Under the pieces are notes generated by a model that was not told the DNA's origin, did no database searches, and saw only the letters and a list, made by a program, of their open reading frames with translations. Shown piece by piece: positions 37,087-45,584 of a DNA stretch of 50,621 nt. Numbering within the stretch: the stretch's first letter is position 1; every line of letters starts with the position of its first letter. Origin of the DNA: Asaia bogorensis (GTDB lineage: Bacteria; Pseudomonadota; Alphaproteobacteria; CACIAM-22H2); NCBI GenBank assembly GCA_945901855.1, contig CAMDLT010000030.1, forward strand, positions 1 through 50,621. The letters are read 5' to 3'. The position numbers and the translations under genes were made by a program.

Positions 37087-37785
37087 TCAAGCCGAAAGCC
37101 AGCGCGCGGCGTTGGCCAACAAGCGGCGATGCGCCGGCGCTTCGAGCGACCTTCGGTCGTGTCCGAGCGTGTCGCAAACCACCCGACCGTTCTTGTACGT
37201 TCGCGCCCAGACTGCCGGCCACGCACCCTTGTCGTGCGCCGTTGCGCGCACGGTTGCCAGCGGCTCGACATCCGGCAGCAGGTCGAGTTCGCTGTAAGCC
37301 TCGTCGTCGTCCAGATCGAAGGCGGACACCCCTGTCATGACCGGGTGGGCCGCAACGATCGGCGCCACATGCACGGGTCCGCGCGGCGGATGACTTGAAA
37401 CGCCCCACCGCCAGACGCCGCCCGCGATATCGCGCAACCCCGGCCAGTTGTCGAAACAAATCAGGCCGGTATGCAGTACCAGAAGCCCGCCTCCCTGCGC
37501 GACATGGGCTTCCAACGCCGATTGCCCGCGCGCCGAAAGCGAAAAGCCCCACTGCGCCCGATGCGGCGCGTATTTTTCGCCGGTACGCATGCTCCAGCGC
37601 AAAGCATAGAGCGTCGCGAGCCGGTATTTTCCGGTGGCAAGGCTTGCAAGACCCGCCTCGATATCTTCGGTGATATCGCTGCGGCAGCCCGCGTCGGCAA
37701 GGCATGCGGCAAGGGCTTGCGACGCGTCCGCGAACGGATGCCCGATGCCGCCGGTCAAGACCAAATTCGCCATCCCGTCGGTCAT
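37087..37785 (-). CDS. ThuA-like domain protein
   Basis: This 232-residue protein matches ThuA, a class I glutamine-amidotransferase-like fold that is widespread in sugar and polyol catabolism: NLVLTGGIGHPFADASQALAACLADAG, GGGLLVLHTGLICFDNWPGLRDIAGGVWRWGVSSHPPRGPVHV, HPVMTGVSAFDLDDDEAYSELDLLPD. No classical Cys-His-Glu triad is evident. The function of ThuA proteins is unsettled. It is the last gene of the seven-gene minus-strand operon, and its ATG overlaps the SDR stop by four bases. Confidence 0.83.
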   Translation of the reverse strand: MTDGMANLVLTGGIGHPFADASQALAACLADAGCRSDITEDIEAGLASLATGKYRLATLYALRWSMRTGEKYAPHRAQWGFSLSARGQSALEAHVAQGGGLLVLHTGLICFDNWPGLRDIAGGVWRWGVSSHPPRGPVHVAPIVAAHPVMTGVSAFDLDDDEAYSELDLLPDVEPLATVRATAHDKGAWPAVWARTYKNGRVVCDTLGHDRRSLEAPAHRRLLANAARWLSA

Positions 37786-38564
37786 CGTCTCACCTTCGGC
37801 GCCGGACGTGGCATCTGAAGCTTCAAGCTGAATGACACGCCGCCATCGACCATCAGATGTTGACCGTGGATGTAGCGCGCCTCGGGCGAGGCAAGGAAGA
37901 AGACGGCATTCGCCACGTCTTCCGCCATGCCCAAAGAGCGGGCGGGCACGGTCTTCGTGCGCAACTCCCGCACGGATTCGTCCCGATAGATCGGCTCCGA
38001 CATGCCCGCGTCGATGAAGCCCGGCCCCACCGCATTGACCCGAATTCCGCGCGGCGCCAGCGACAAAGCAAAATGCTGCGTAAGCGCCGCAAGCCCCGCC
38101 TTCGCCGCCGGATAGGCGCCCGCGTCCGGGCTGGGCGCCAATGCGTTGAGCGACGTAATGTTCACGATGGCGCCTTCCTTGCGTTCGACCATCCGTTTCG
38201 CTGCCGATTTCGAAACGATGAAGGCCCCAACAAGATTGACGTCGATGACGAACCGAAAATCTTCGGCCGAGTGCTCCAGCAGATCCCCAAAACGGACGAC
38301 CCCCGCATTGTTGACCAAAACATCGGGCGAATGGCCGAATTTGCCGGCGATCTTGTCCATTGCGGCTTCGATCGACGCTTCGTCGGTTACATCGCCGACG
38401 ACAGCCAGAGAGCCAGGCAGCGTCGCGGCCGCATCGTCAAGCGCCTTGGCGTCGAGATCGAGCAACGCCACGCCGTCGTCGTTGGCATGGAAGCGCTTCG
38501 CGATCGCGAGCCCCAACCCGCCGGCAGCACCGGTGACCAAGACGACGCGTTTGGCTTTGAGCAT
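37782..38564 (-). CDS. SDR-family oxidoreductase (complete active site)
   Basis: This 260-residue short-chain dehydrogenase has the cofactor loop VLVTGAAGGLGLAIAKRF, NNAGVVRFGD, and the catalytic Ser and YPAAK (Tyr and Lys) in NITSLNALAPSPDAGAYPAAKAG; the C-terminal substrate part ends with YIHGQHLMVDGGVSFS. It looks fully active, and by family it would interconvert an alcohol and a ketone. The specific substrate is unknown. It starts 12 bp after the preceding SDR and overlaps ThuA. Confidence 0.92.
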   Translation of the reverse strand: MLKAKRVVLVTGAAGGLGLAIAKRFHANDDGVALLDLDAKALDDAAATLPGSLAVVGDVTDEASIEAAMDKIAGKFGHSPDVLVNNAGVVRFGDLLEHSAEDFRFVIDVNLVGAFIVSKSAAKRMVERKEGAIVNITSLNALAPSPDAGAYPAAKAGLAALTQHFALSLAPRGIRVNAVGPGFIDAGMSEPIYRDESVRELRTKTVPARSLGMAEDVANAVFFLASPEARYIHGQHLMVDGGVSFSLKLQMPRPAPKVRR

Positions 38565-38576
38565 CTTTTTCGAATC

Positions 38577-39365
38577 CTAAAGGGGCGCTTGCACGATGCC
38601 GCCGTCGACTTGGATTGCAGCCCCGGTCAGATAGCTTGCACGTTCGGATGCCAAAAACACTATGACGTCGGCAATTTCCTCCGGTGTTCCAAAGCGCTCG
38701 GCTGGAATCGACCTTGCAATATCGACGGCAACAACGTCGCTATCTTTGCCGGCTGCTTTCGCCCGCGCATCGACCACTTGGCGCAGACGATCCGTTTCGG
38801 TCCAACCCGGACAAACCGTGTTGACGGTGATCCCGTCGGCGGCGACTTCGCCTGCCAGCGTTTTTGCCCAACCGACCGCGCCAAGACGTATTCCGTTCGA
38901 CAGCATCAAGCCCGCGATCGGCTGGCGCACGCCGTAGGAACTGACATTGACGATCCTGCCCCAGCGTTGCGCCCGCATCGCGGGCAATACCGCGCGCGAT
39001 GCGCGGATCGCGGACATCAGCGTCATCTCGAAGGCGTGCTGCCAATCGTCGTCGGTCAACGCCTCGAATTTTCCTGGCTTCGGGCCGGCCGCATTGTTGA
39101 CCAAGACATGCGTTGCGCCGAACGCTGCCGAGACTTTCGCGACAAAACCGATCAATGACGCTTCGTCCGATACGTCGGCCTGTGCCGCAAGCACCTCGCC
39201 GCCAAGACGCGCCACGTGCGCGCGCGCGGCTTCAAGCCGGCTGGCGTCGCGTCCACAGATCGCAACTTTTGCGCCTTCGCGCGCGAAGCGAACCGCGCAC
39301 GCAAGACCGATGCCCGCCGTTCCGCCGAGAACGATCACGGATTTTCCGTCGAGGCCGAGTTCCAT
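38577..39365 (-). CDS. SDR-family protein lacking the catalytic Tyr and Lys
   Basis: This 262-residue SDR has the cofactor motif VIVLGGTAGIGLACAVRF and NNAAGPKPGKF, with a Ser pair at 142-143, but the site for YxxxK is SNGIR (Ser156, Arg160), so the usual catalytic Tyr and Lys are both replaced. This agrees with the sub-branch of SDRs described as resembling 3-oxoacyl reductases without a perfect tetrad. The frame before 39365 is shadow, and the start MELGLDGKSVIVLGG is chosen for alignment. It sits between two normal catabolic genes and may still bind NAD(P). Confidence 0.9.
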   Translation of the reverse strand: MELGLDGKSVIVLGGTAGIGLACAVRFAREGAKVAICGRDASRLEAARAHVARLGGEVLAAQADVSDEASLIGFVAKVSAAFGATHVLVNNAAGPKPGKFEALTDDDWQHAFEMTLMSAIRASRAVLPAMRAQRWGRIVNVSSYGVRQPIAGLMLSNGIRLGAVGWAKTLAGEVAADGITVNTVCPGWTETDRLRQVVDARAKAAGKDSDVVAVDIARSIPAERFGTPEEIADVIVFLASERASYLTGAAIQVDGGIVQAPL

Positions 39366-39378
39366 TATGTCGGGACCT

Positions 39379-39921
39379 TCATTGCGGTCGTTTCTTTGCG
39401 ACCGTGCCGTTTTCGGGGTCGTAATAGCTTCGCTGCTCGAAGTAGGTGCCGGCGGCCACGGTGATCCCCCAAGTTCCGTCGACTGTCGCCACGAAGGAGT
39501 GGATATCGGCAGGCGGCGCAACCAATGCCGTGTCGCCAGGTACGAGCGTCCGGTCGTCCACGACGCGCAGCTTCGCTTTGCCTTCGATTTCGCCGTCGTC
39601 AATGCGTTCGTAAACCGTGTGCTTTACCTCGCCGCTGTAGATCCCCATCGTTTCCCAGTTTCCATGGTCGTGCGCGGGGATCCGCTTTCCCTTCGGCAGC
39701 TCGAACAGAAGAATCGACAGATCGCCGTCGTAGTAGAGATAGAAGGAGGTGGCGACGTGGTTGCCCGCGCGCGGAACGCCCTTCGCGCGCAGATCGGGCA
39801 GCGCCAAAAGCTCGGCGAACGGACCTTGCAGCGCTTTGGCCAAGGCGATGGAATCGTCGCTATGCGCGGCGACGGCACTTGCAACCGCGCGGATCGCGCG
39901 TGCGGATGTCGGAACACTCAT
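39379..39921 (-). CDS. Cysteine dioxygenase-like cupin
   Basis: This 180-residue cupin resembles type I cysteine dioxygenases and related thiol or small-acid dioxygenases: motif 1 PKGKRIPAHDHGNWETMGIYSGE supplies two His and a Glu in the HxHx3Ex6G form; motif 2 GDTALVAPPADIHSF supplies the third His. The spacing fits a Fe-binding His triad, but the Cys-Tyr cofactor of true cysteine dioxygenase is not evident. The substrate may be a sulfur- or carboxylate-containing acid. Its start overlaps the TIM-barrel gene stop (ATGA). Confidence 0.84.
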   Translation of the reverse strand: MSVPTSARAIRAVASAVAAHSDDSIALAKALQGPFAELLALPDLRAKGVPRAGNHVATSFYLYYDGDLSILLFELPKGKRIPAHDHGNWETMGIYSGEVKHTVYERIDDGEIEGKAKLRVVDDRTLVPGDTALVAPPADIHSFVATVDGTWGITVAAGTYFEQRSYYDPENGTVAKKRPQ

Positions 39922-40748
39922 TTCGCGGCCTCCATTTTGGATTTGCAGCTCGCAAGCACGTTGCGCGTGGCGGCCACGGCGCGTCGCGCGCGCGCTTGTG
40001 CGGGAACAGTGCGTGCCAAGTCGCGCATGGGCACTTCGATCAGGATCGGCAGATCGACGGGCAATGCGTCCAACATGCCGATCAGATCAAGTTCGCCTTC
40101 GCCTGGGAACATCCGCTCGTGAACCGCGGTATGAAGCTGTTCCTCGCGCGAGGGATTGGCCGCGTGCAGCGCATCGCAGATATGGAAATCGCCAAATGCC
40201 GAAGGATCGACAGCGGAAATCTGCGCGGACCTGCCGTGCGAACGGTCAAAATGCAGCGCATCCAAGGCAATCTTCAGATCCTGTTTGCCTATCGCATGGC
40301 GCAACGCCAGCGCCGCCGAAAGATCCGGCGTGGCAGACCAGGATACGAACTCGAAATGCGTTTCCAATCCAACGTTCGTTGCCGCTTCAGTCAAGCGCCC
40401 GACATTCTCGGCCAGGCGCGAAAATTCGGCGTCGTCGGCGTTGGTCAGCACGAACCGCGCCCCCAACGCCGCCGCCGCTTCGCAGAATGGCGCGAAGAGG
40501 CTCGCATCGACCGACGGCGTCAAGCGGACCGTGCTTGCCTCCAGCACGGCCATACCTTCGCCGTGCAAAACCTCGACGACCGCGCGTTGCAACGCAACAT
40601 CCGTGGCAATCGGCATCAACGCATCGCCGTTCGACCCGCCCGCCAAACGCATGCCGACATGCGTGCAGCCCACTTGCGCGGCGACGCGGACGGCATCGAG
40701 CGGGCAGAGTTCGGGCGCCGTATGATAGGCGAGCGATAGCGCACGCAT
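39918..40748 (-). CDS. Xylose isomerase-like TIM-barrel protein
   Basis: This 276-residue protein belongs to the AP endonuclease-2 / sugar isomerase-epimerase fold: LSLAYHTAPELCPLDAVRVAAQVGCTHVGMRL, LGARFVLTN, VGLETHFEFV and ALDALHFDRSHGRSAQI with metal-type Glu, Asp and His residues along the barrel strands, plus DFHICDA near the third metal site. Members isomerise sugars or act as dehydratases/lyases such as 3-dehydroshikimate dehydratase. The substrate cannot be read. It lies between the SDR and cupin genes, five bases after the SDR stop. Confidence 0.82.
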   Translation of the reverse strand: MRALSLAYHTAPELCPLDAVRVAAQVGCTHVGMRLAGGSNGDALMPIATDVALQRAVVEVLHGEGMAVLEASTVRLTPSVDASLFAPFCEAAAALGARFVLTNADDAEFSRLAENVGRLTEAATNVGLETHFEFVSWSATPDLSAALALRHAIGKQDLKIALDALHFDRSHGRSAQISAVDPSAFGDFHICDALHAANPSREEQLHTAVHERMFPGEGELDLIGMLDALPVDLPILIEVPMRDLARTVPAQARARRAVAATRNVLASCKSKMEAAK

Positions 40749-40753
40749 CCGGC

Positions 40754-41548
40754 TCACGCCCCTTCGAGCGGCGGCGGACGCATTCCACCGTGCTGCGCCC
40801 AAGTCTGGGCGACATGCCAGCCGCAATCCACCGGGATGTTGACGCCGGTAATCGCCGAGGCACGCGACGAGGCGAGAAACTCGATCGTCTCCGCCACCTC
40901 GTCGGGTTCGACCGCGCGACCCAGCGCCGTAAACTCGCCCGGATGTGCCGCGTAGCGGCCAGCGGCAATGCGCTCCATAACGCGCGGCACCAGCGTTGAA
41001 CCGGGCGATACGCAATTGACGCGCACGCCCGCACGACCCCACTCGCCCGCCAGATTGAGCGTCAGCGCCACGACCGCAGATTTGGAGGTGCCGTAAGCGT
41101 AAACCGGCATCGACCCCAGCGCCGCGATCGAGGCAACATTGACGATGCTGCCGACGCGTCGGCGCGCCATGCGCGGTCCAAACTCGCGATTCAGAAGATA
41201 GGTGCCTGTCAGATTGATGCGCATTATGCGCTCCCATTCTGCAACCGGCAGCTTATCGGGCGGCACATTGTCTTGGAAGATGGCAGCGGTAACGACAAGC
41301 GCGCGCGCGCCGCCGTCCACCGCATCGACCGCAGCTGCAAACGCCGCGACCGAAGCTTCTTCGCCGACATCGACAGCAACGCCGACACCGCCCAGATCGA
41401 GCGCCAAAGCCCGCGCTGCGTTGCCGTCCAGATCGCCGATCGCGATGCGCCAGCCGCGCTTGGCCATCAATCGCGCCGTCGAAGCCCCGATCCCTTGAGC
41501 GCCGCCCACGATGACCGCCAGCGGCTTGCTTTCGCCCATGGCCGTCAT
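40754..41548 (-). CDS. SDR-family oxidoreductase
   Basis: This 264-residue short-chain dehydrogenase has LAVIVGGAQGIGASTARLMAKRG as the cofactor loop, the catalytic Ser in NVASIAALGSMPVYAYGTSKSAV with YGTSK, and a C-terminal end ITGVNIPVDCGWHVAQTW. It carries a full tetrad in appearance. The GGAQGIG loop suggests NAD(H) use, and the family near amidohydrolases often includes 2,3-dihydro-2,3-dihydroxybenzoate-type dehydrogenases. That assignment is inference. Its ATG overlaps the amidohydrolase stop by four bases. Confidence 0.92.
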   Translation of the reverse strand: MTAMGESKPLAVIVGGAQGIGASTARLMAKRGWRIAIGDLDGNAARALALDLGGVGVAVDVGEEASVAAFAAAVDAVDGGARALVVTAAIFQDNVPPDKLPVAEWERIMRINLTGTYLLNREFGPRMARRRVGSIVNVASIAALGSMPVYAYGTSKSAVVALTLNLAGEWGRAGVRVNCVSPGSTLVPRVMERIAAGRYAAHPGEFTALGRAVEPDEVAETIEFLASSRASAITGVNIPVDCGWHVAQTWAQHGGMRPPPLEGA

Positions 41549-42546
41549 GCAGTTTTTCGCAGGAAGCGGCGCGCGTTGTCGGCGAATTCGGGGCGGACGA
41601 CGCCATGCTGCCCGTCTTCGGGCTGGTCCCAGCCGGCGAAGTTCGTACCGAACACGACGCGATCAATGCCGACTTTGTCGACAAGAAACTGCAAGGCCAG
41701 ATCGTCGTTCAAGTGTGCGTCGAACCAGAAGCGGCGCAGCATGGTTTCAAACGCGCCGTCCTTTTTCATCGACGCTGTTGCCCATGGCCGCTTGCGTCCC
41801 GCCTGCGCCAGACGTGCAGCCGAAAAAACGGCACTCCCCCCGCCATGGCTGATCCATACGTCGAGCTTCGGGTGGCGCTCCATGACGCCGCCAAAAATTA
41901 ACGTCGCGACCGCGATGGTTTCCTGCGCCGCAAAACCGACGATGACGTCGAGATCGAAGCGCTTGAGCGCCGGATCGCCCGGCGGACCGTCGATCCCGGC
42001 AGGGGCCGGATGCAGGCAAAGCGGCACGTCGAGGCGCACGAACATATCGTAGAGCTTGTCGAACGCCGGGCTGTGCAGCGGTTCGCCCGCAAACTCGGTG
42101 CCCGTGGCTGCGCCCCAAAGCCCGAGCTCGCAGACCGCGCGTTCCAGCTCCTCGGCCGCCGCATCGGGCGCCTGCATCGGCAGCGAGGCAAACCCCGCCA
42201 GACGGCCGGGATACCGGCGCACGAGCGCCGCCAGCGCGTCGTTGAATTTCCGGCAAAATGCGATCGCCGACTTCGCGTCGATATAATGGAAATAGGTCAG
42301 CGGGCTCGGAGAGACGACTTGGAAATCGATATGCGCGGCATCCATCCGCTGAATTCGTAAATCGGGATCGGTAAAGGGCGAGTTCTTGTGCTTGACGCCC
42401 AGAATCTTGTAGTTGCCGACCCGATACCAAGTTTGGCCATTCTCGTCGGTGCCCTGCTCGGGCCCGTGCGGCCCGGCGGCGCCATCGGTTGCCGCCAAGC
42501 GAACATGGGCGTGCAGGTCGATGCATTTCGCGGTCAAGATGGTCAC
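41545..42546 (-). CDS. Amidohydrolase-2 (ACMSD-like) family metal enzyme
   Basis: This 333-residue protein has the amidohydrolase-2 fold of ACMSD-type decarboxylases and related hydrolases: CIDLHAHV supplies the first HxH, CLHPAP the next His, and DVWISHGGG another. The place where these enzymes usually have a metal Asp near the end reads FGTNFAGWDQ, so Asn302 takes that position. Family members decarboxylate aromatic or 2-aminomuconate-type acids. The start is inferred as GTG at 42544-42546 because GGGAG lies just ahead; an ATG 18 bases upstream is an alternative. It is the first gene of the seven-gene operon. Confidence 0.84.
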   Translation of the reverse strand: MTILTAKCIDLHAHVRLAATDGAAGPHGPEQGTDENGQTWYRVGNYKILGVKHKNSPFTDPDLRIQRMDAAHIDFQVVSPSPLTYFHYIDAKSAIAFCRKFNDALAALVRRYPGRLAGFASLPMQAPDAAAEELERAVCELGLWGAATGTEFAGEPLHSPAFDKLYDMFVRLDVPLCLHPAPAGIDGPPGDPALKRFDLDVIVGFAAQETIAVATLIFGGVMERHPKLDVWISHGGGSAVFSAARLAQAGRKRPWATASMKKDGAFETMLRRFWFDAHLNDDLALQFLVDKVGIDRVVFGTNFAGWDQPEDGQHGVVRPEFADNARRFLRKTA

Positions 42547-42750
42547 GAATCTCTCCCAACCCAATCGGTCGATCGCCTGCCCTTTGCGGACGCGAGACGC
42601 TCTTTATATTGATACAAGTGTGGAAGCCCGTGTCGGCGTCGTCTAAGACACCTTCGCTTCATGGTCATACCGAAATTGTTTGACCGTCGGAGATGGACCG
42701 GATGTACTGCGTGAAACGTCGGAACTGAAACGGTTTTCGGAGGAACGGCG

Positions 42751-43755
42751 ATGCGCAGCCGCCAATTCGAGTGCTTCGTTTGCATCTGCGAAACCGGCAG
42801 CATCACGCGCGCTGCGGAAAAGCTGAATATTGCACAGCCGGCATTGGGCATCCAGTTGCGGATGCTCGAACGGGAGTTCGGAGCGCAACTGGTAACGCGA
42901 AGCTCCGCCGGTACAGTCCCGACGGCCGCAGGCGCCGTTTTACTGGTTGAAGCGCGGAAGATACTGGCGCGGCTTGCCGAACTCAAACGCCGCCTCGGCG
43001 AGATCGAGGGACGCCAACCGGCTGCGATCCGCGTGGGGATGCCCGCGAGTTTGACAGGCCATCTTACCAGCCGCCTGCTGGCGCGCGCGCGCGACGAGAT
43101 ATCGTCGCTTCACTTGTCCATTGTCGAAGGGCCCAGCAACCAAATCGTCGAACAGGTTCAGTCTGGACGCCTCGATGTCGCCGTCGCGTTCGAGGCAAGA
43201 GCTGCAAGCGACCTTCTCATCGAGCCGATTCTGGACGAGTTTCTCTGTTTGATCGTCGCATCCGGATCGCGTTACGGGCAGGCCAAGCCGATCAAGCTGG
43301 AGGCGCTGCGCGACATCGATTTGACGATGCCGGGCGAAGGCGACGTCGTGCGCCGCATCCTGAAGGACACGATGCACGCGTACGGCCTCCAGCCGCGTAT
43401 CGTCTACCCCGTCACGTCGATGCCCGCGATGGTCGATATCGTAGTCCAAGGTCTCGCCTGCGCCGTGCTGCCCAAAGGCGCCGTCGCGCGCGAGATCGCC
43501 GAAGGCAAGCTCATCGCGCGCCAGATCGTACAACCCGACCTCAAGCGCACGCTGTCGCTCGTGCGTGGCGCAGAGTCGTCCACAACGCCGGAATTCACGC
43601 GACTATGCCGGATGATCGACGAGACGCTGCGCCAGATCGGATCGGAAAACGCGCATTTCGCGCCGTTCGGCGCGGCGGGCGCCAAACCGACCAAAATAGC
43701 GTCACAGGGACGGCCGAGGCGGCGCAGATCGACGCGGGGCAAGGTCGAGCGTTAG
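42751..43755 (+). CDS. LysR-family regulator divergent from the amidohydrolase operon
   Basis: This 334-residue regulator begins MRSRQFECFVCICETGSITRAAEKLNIAQPALGIQLRMLEREFGAQLVTR, a LysR-type HTH, and continues with the inducer-binding domain (RVGMPASLTGHLTSRLLARARDE). GGAGGAACG precedes the ATG. It is divergent from the seven-gene operon with 204 bp between starts, so it is the obvious regulator of that operon, with an unknown small acid as co-inducer. The C-terminal tail (about 310-334) is unusually basic: GRPRRRRSTRGK. The reason is unclear. Confidence 0.93.
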   Translation: MRSRQFECFVCICETGSITRAAEKLNIAQPALGIQLRMLEREFGAQLVTRSSAGTVPTAAGAVLLVEARKILARLAELKRRLGEIEGRQPAAIRVGMPASLTGHLTSRLLARARDEISSLHLSIVEGPSNQIVEQVQSGRLDVAVAFEARAASDLLIEPILDEFLCLIVASGSRYGQAKPIKLEALRDIDLTMPGEGDVVRRILKDTMHAYGLQPRIVYPVTSMPAMVDIVVQGLACAVLPKGAVAREIAEGKLIARQIVQPDLKRTLSLVRGAESSTTPEFTRLCRMIDETLRQIGSENAHFAPFGAAGAKPTKIASQGRPRRRRSTRGKVER

Positions 43756-43822
43756 TCGGCGTTTGCTCATTGGCGGGACCGGCGCATCCAATCTCGCGAT
43801 ATCCCCGGATCGCGCCCGACGC

Positions 43823-44836
43823 CTATGCGACCAGGAATCCCGCTCCGACAGGATCGTTGCGGTCGATCACCCAACGGGCCGTGCCCATGATCTCGGCCGT
43901 CCCTTTGACAGTCGGGCGAACGGCGCGCGTTCCGTTCAAGCTGGTTTCGCCGATAAGGCAACCTTCGAACGTTCCGCTCCCGAGCAGGCCTTCCGAGCGG
44001 ATGGGCTGGTGCAACTTCAACAGGCTGCGCGCTTCGAACATCGCCATCATGGCGCTTGTCCCTGTTCCGCCCGGCGAACGATCGAGCTGGCCTGCCGAAA
44101 AAACGTGGACATTTTTGTAGAATGCGCCCGGAATCGTCGCGTCGTGCCAGAAGGTCACAAAGTTGAAGTTGTGAATATGGCTCGATGCCGGATGCTGGAT
44201 GACGACCTTTTCGCGCAATTGCTCGCGCGCCATCACGCCCAGACGGGACAGTTCCGACCCGTATTCCGGACCGATGCGCAGCGCCGTCCCGCGCACGTCG
44301 ATGATCCCGAAATAGTTCCCGCCCCAGACGATATCCGCCTTGAGCGACCCGATGCCGGGAAGTTCGAGGGGCACGTCCTGGGCGGCGACGTAGGCCGGAA
44401 CGTTCTCGAAACGCGTCCAGTTTACGTTGGGGCCGTCGCTGGCAACCTCCGCCGTGACCGGGCCTGCCGTCGTTTCGAAACGGATCGTCGTCGTGCTGCC
44501 CTCGCCACGCGGCACGAAACCCAGCGCAACCATCGCCATGCCGACCGCTATCGTGCCGTGGCCGCACATATGGGAATACTGGGTTCCGTCGATATAGATC
44601 AATCCCGCGTCGTAGCCGGGTCCCGACGGCGGCGTCAGGAAAACGCCGAACATGTCTTTATGGCCGCGCGGCTCGCGCATCAGGGCACAACGCAACCAAT
44701 CATAGTTTTCTTCCAAAAACTTGCGCTTCTCGAGGATGCTCGAACCCGGCGGGTATGGAATGCCGCTATGGATGATGCACAGCGGTTCGCCCTCGGTATG
44801 GGTGTAGACGACATCGAATACATCCTGCTTGCGCAT
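43823..44836 (-). CDS. Proline racemase-family protein with Cys-to-Gly at the second active-site position
   Basis: This 337-residue protein is in the proline racemase/hydroxyproline epimerase/trans-3-hydroxyproline dehydratase superfamily. The first catalytic Cys is Cys91 in SHMCGHGTI. The second is expected in the DRSPCGTG motif, but the sequence is LDRSPGGTGTSA with Gly256 (codon 44069-44071, GGC). Racemases and epimerases have Cys there and trans-3-hydroxyproline dehydratases have Thr, so Gly is neither. It may be a dehydratase-like or inactive variant. It is the last gene of an ABC transporter operon. Confidence 0.9.
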   Translation of the reverse strand: MRKQDVFDVVYTHTEGEPLCIIHSGIPYPPGSSILEKRKFLEENYDWLRCALMREPRGHKDMFGVFLTPPSGPGYDAGLIYIDGTQYSHMCGHGTIAVGMAMVALGFVPRGEGSTTTIRFETTAGPVTAEVASDGPNVNWTRFENVPAYVAAQDVPLELPGIGSLKADIVWGGNYFGIIDVRGTALRIGPEYGSELSRLGVMAREQLREKVVIQHPASSHIHNFNFVTFWHDATIPGAFYKNVHVFSAGQLDRSPGGTGTSAMMAMFEARSLLKLHQPIRSEGLLGSGTFEGCLIGETSLNGTRAVRPTVKGTAEIMGTARWVIDRNDPVGAGFLVA

Positions 44837-44891
44837 TCTCTGGCTCCTTCAATGGGGTTTGGCCGAAACGACCGAAGCGTTTATTCGGGCG

Positions 44892-45575
44892 TCACCGGCC
44901 GAAATATTTTTTCTGGATTCCGCTGTCGAGCCTGCCTGCAAGCAAGGTCAACGGCAGGATGATGGCGGCGAAGATCAGCGCCACGGCCGTCAGGACCTCA
45001 AGCGGCCTGAACGTGTGGATGCTGATCCGCTGTCCTTGATAGAGAAGCTCCCCGACCGCGACATATCCTGCGAGCGCCGTCGACTTTATCGTCAGCACGC
45101 ATTGGCTGACGAACGGCGGAAGTATGCGAATGAACGCCACCGGTCCTGCGATCCGCCGAAGTATGTCGAATTTTCCCATGCCTATCGCTTGTGCTGCTTC
45201 GATCTGCCCGCGATCGACGGATTGCAAGCCGGCCCTGAAAATCTCCGCGAAGAAGACGGACGTGTAGAGCGACAGCGCGATCACGACAGTCATGAACCCG
45301 TCGAGCGTCAATCCGGTGACGACAGGAAGGCAGTAATAGAACCACACGACCCAGACGAGGGACGGCACGGATCGCGTGAACTCGATGAAGGCCCCGCTCG
45401 TGTACGAGAGCAGCTTCGAAGGGCTCATGCGAAACAGCGCGAGAAGCAGCCCCACGACGACCGAGAGAAAAATCGTGCCGCCGAGCACCTCGAAAGTCAC
45501 GCGCAGCCCGTCTGCGAACGCCTCGCGATACTCCCACACCACCGAAAAATCCCAGTCGTAGCTGATCGGTTTCAT
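44892..45575 (-). CDS. Polar amino acid ABC transporter permease
   Basis: This 227-residue inner-membrane protein has about five hydrophobic helices and the EAA loop EAAQAIGMGKFDILRR (126-141), typical of HisM/GlnP-type permeases for polar amino acids. EFTRSVPSLVWVVWFYYCLP is the usual start of a membrane core. Only one permease is encoded, so it must form a homodimer or pair with one coded elsewhere. It is 9 bp after the ATPase gene and 55 bp before the racemase-family gene. Confidence 0.93.
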   Translation of the reverse strand: MKPISYDWDFSVVWEYREAFADGLRVTFEVLGGTIFLSVVVGLLLALFRMSPSKLLSYTSGAFIEFTRSVPSLVWVVWFYYCLPVVTGLTLDGFMTVVIALSLYTSVFFAEIFRAGLQSVDRGQIEAAQAIGMGKFDILRRIAGPVAFIRILPPFVSQCVLTIKSTALAGYVAVGELLYQGQRISIHTFRPLEVLTAVALIFAAIILPLTLLAGRLDSGIQKKYFGR

Positions 45576-45584
45576 CGTGCTCTC

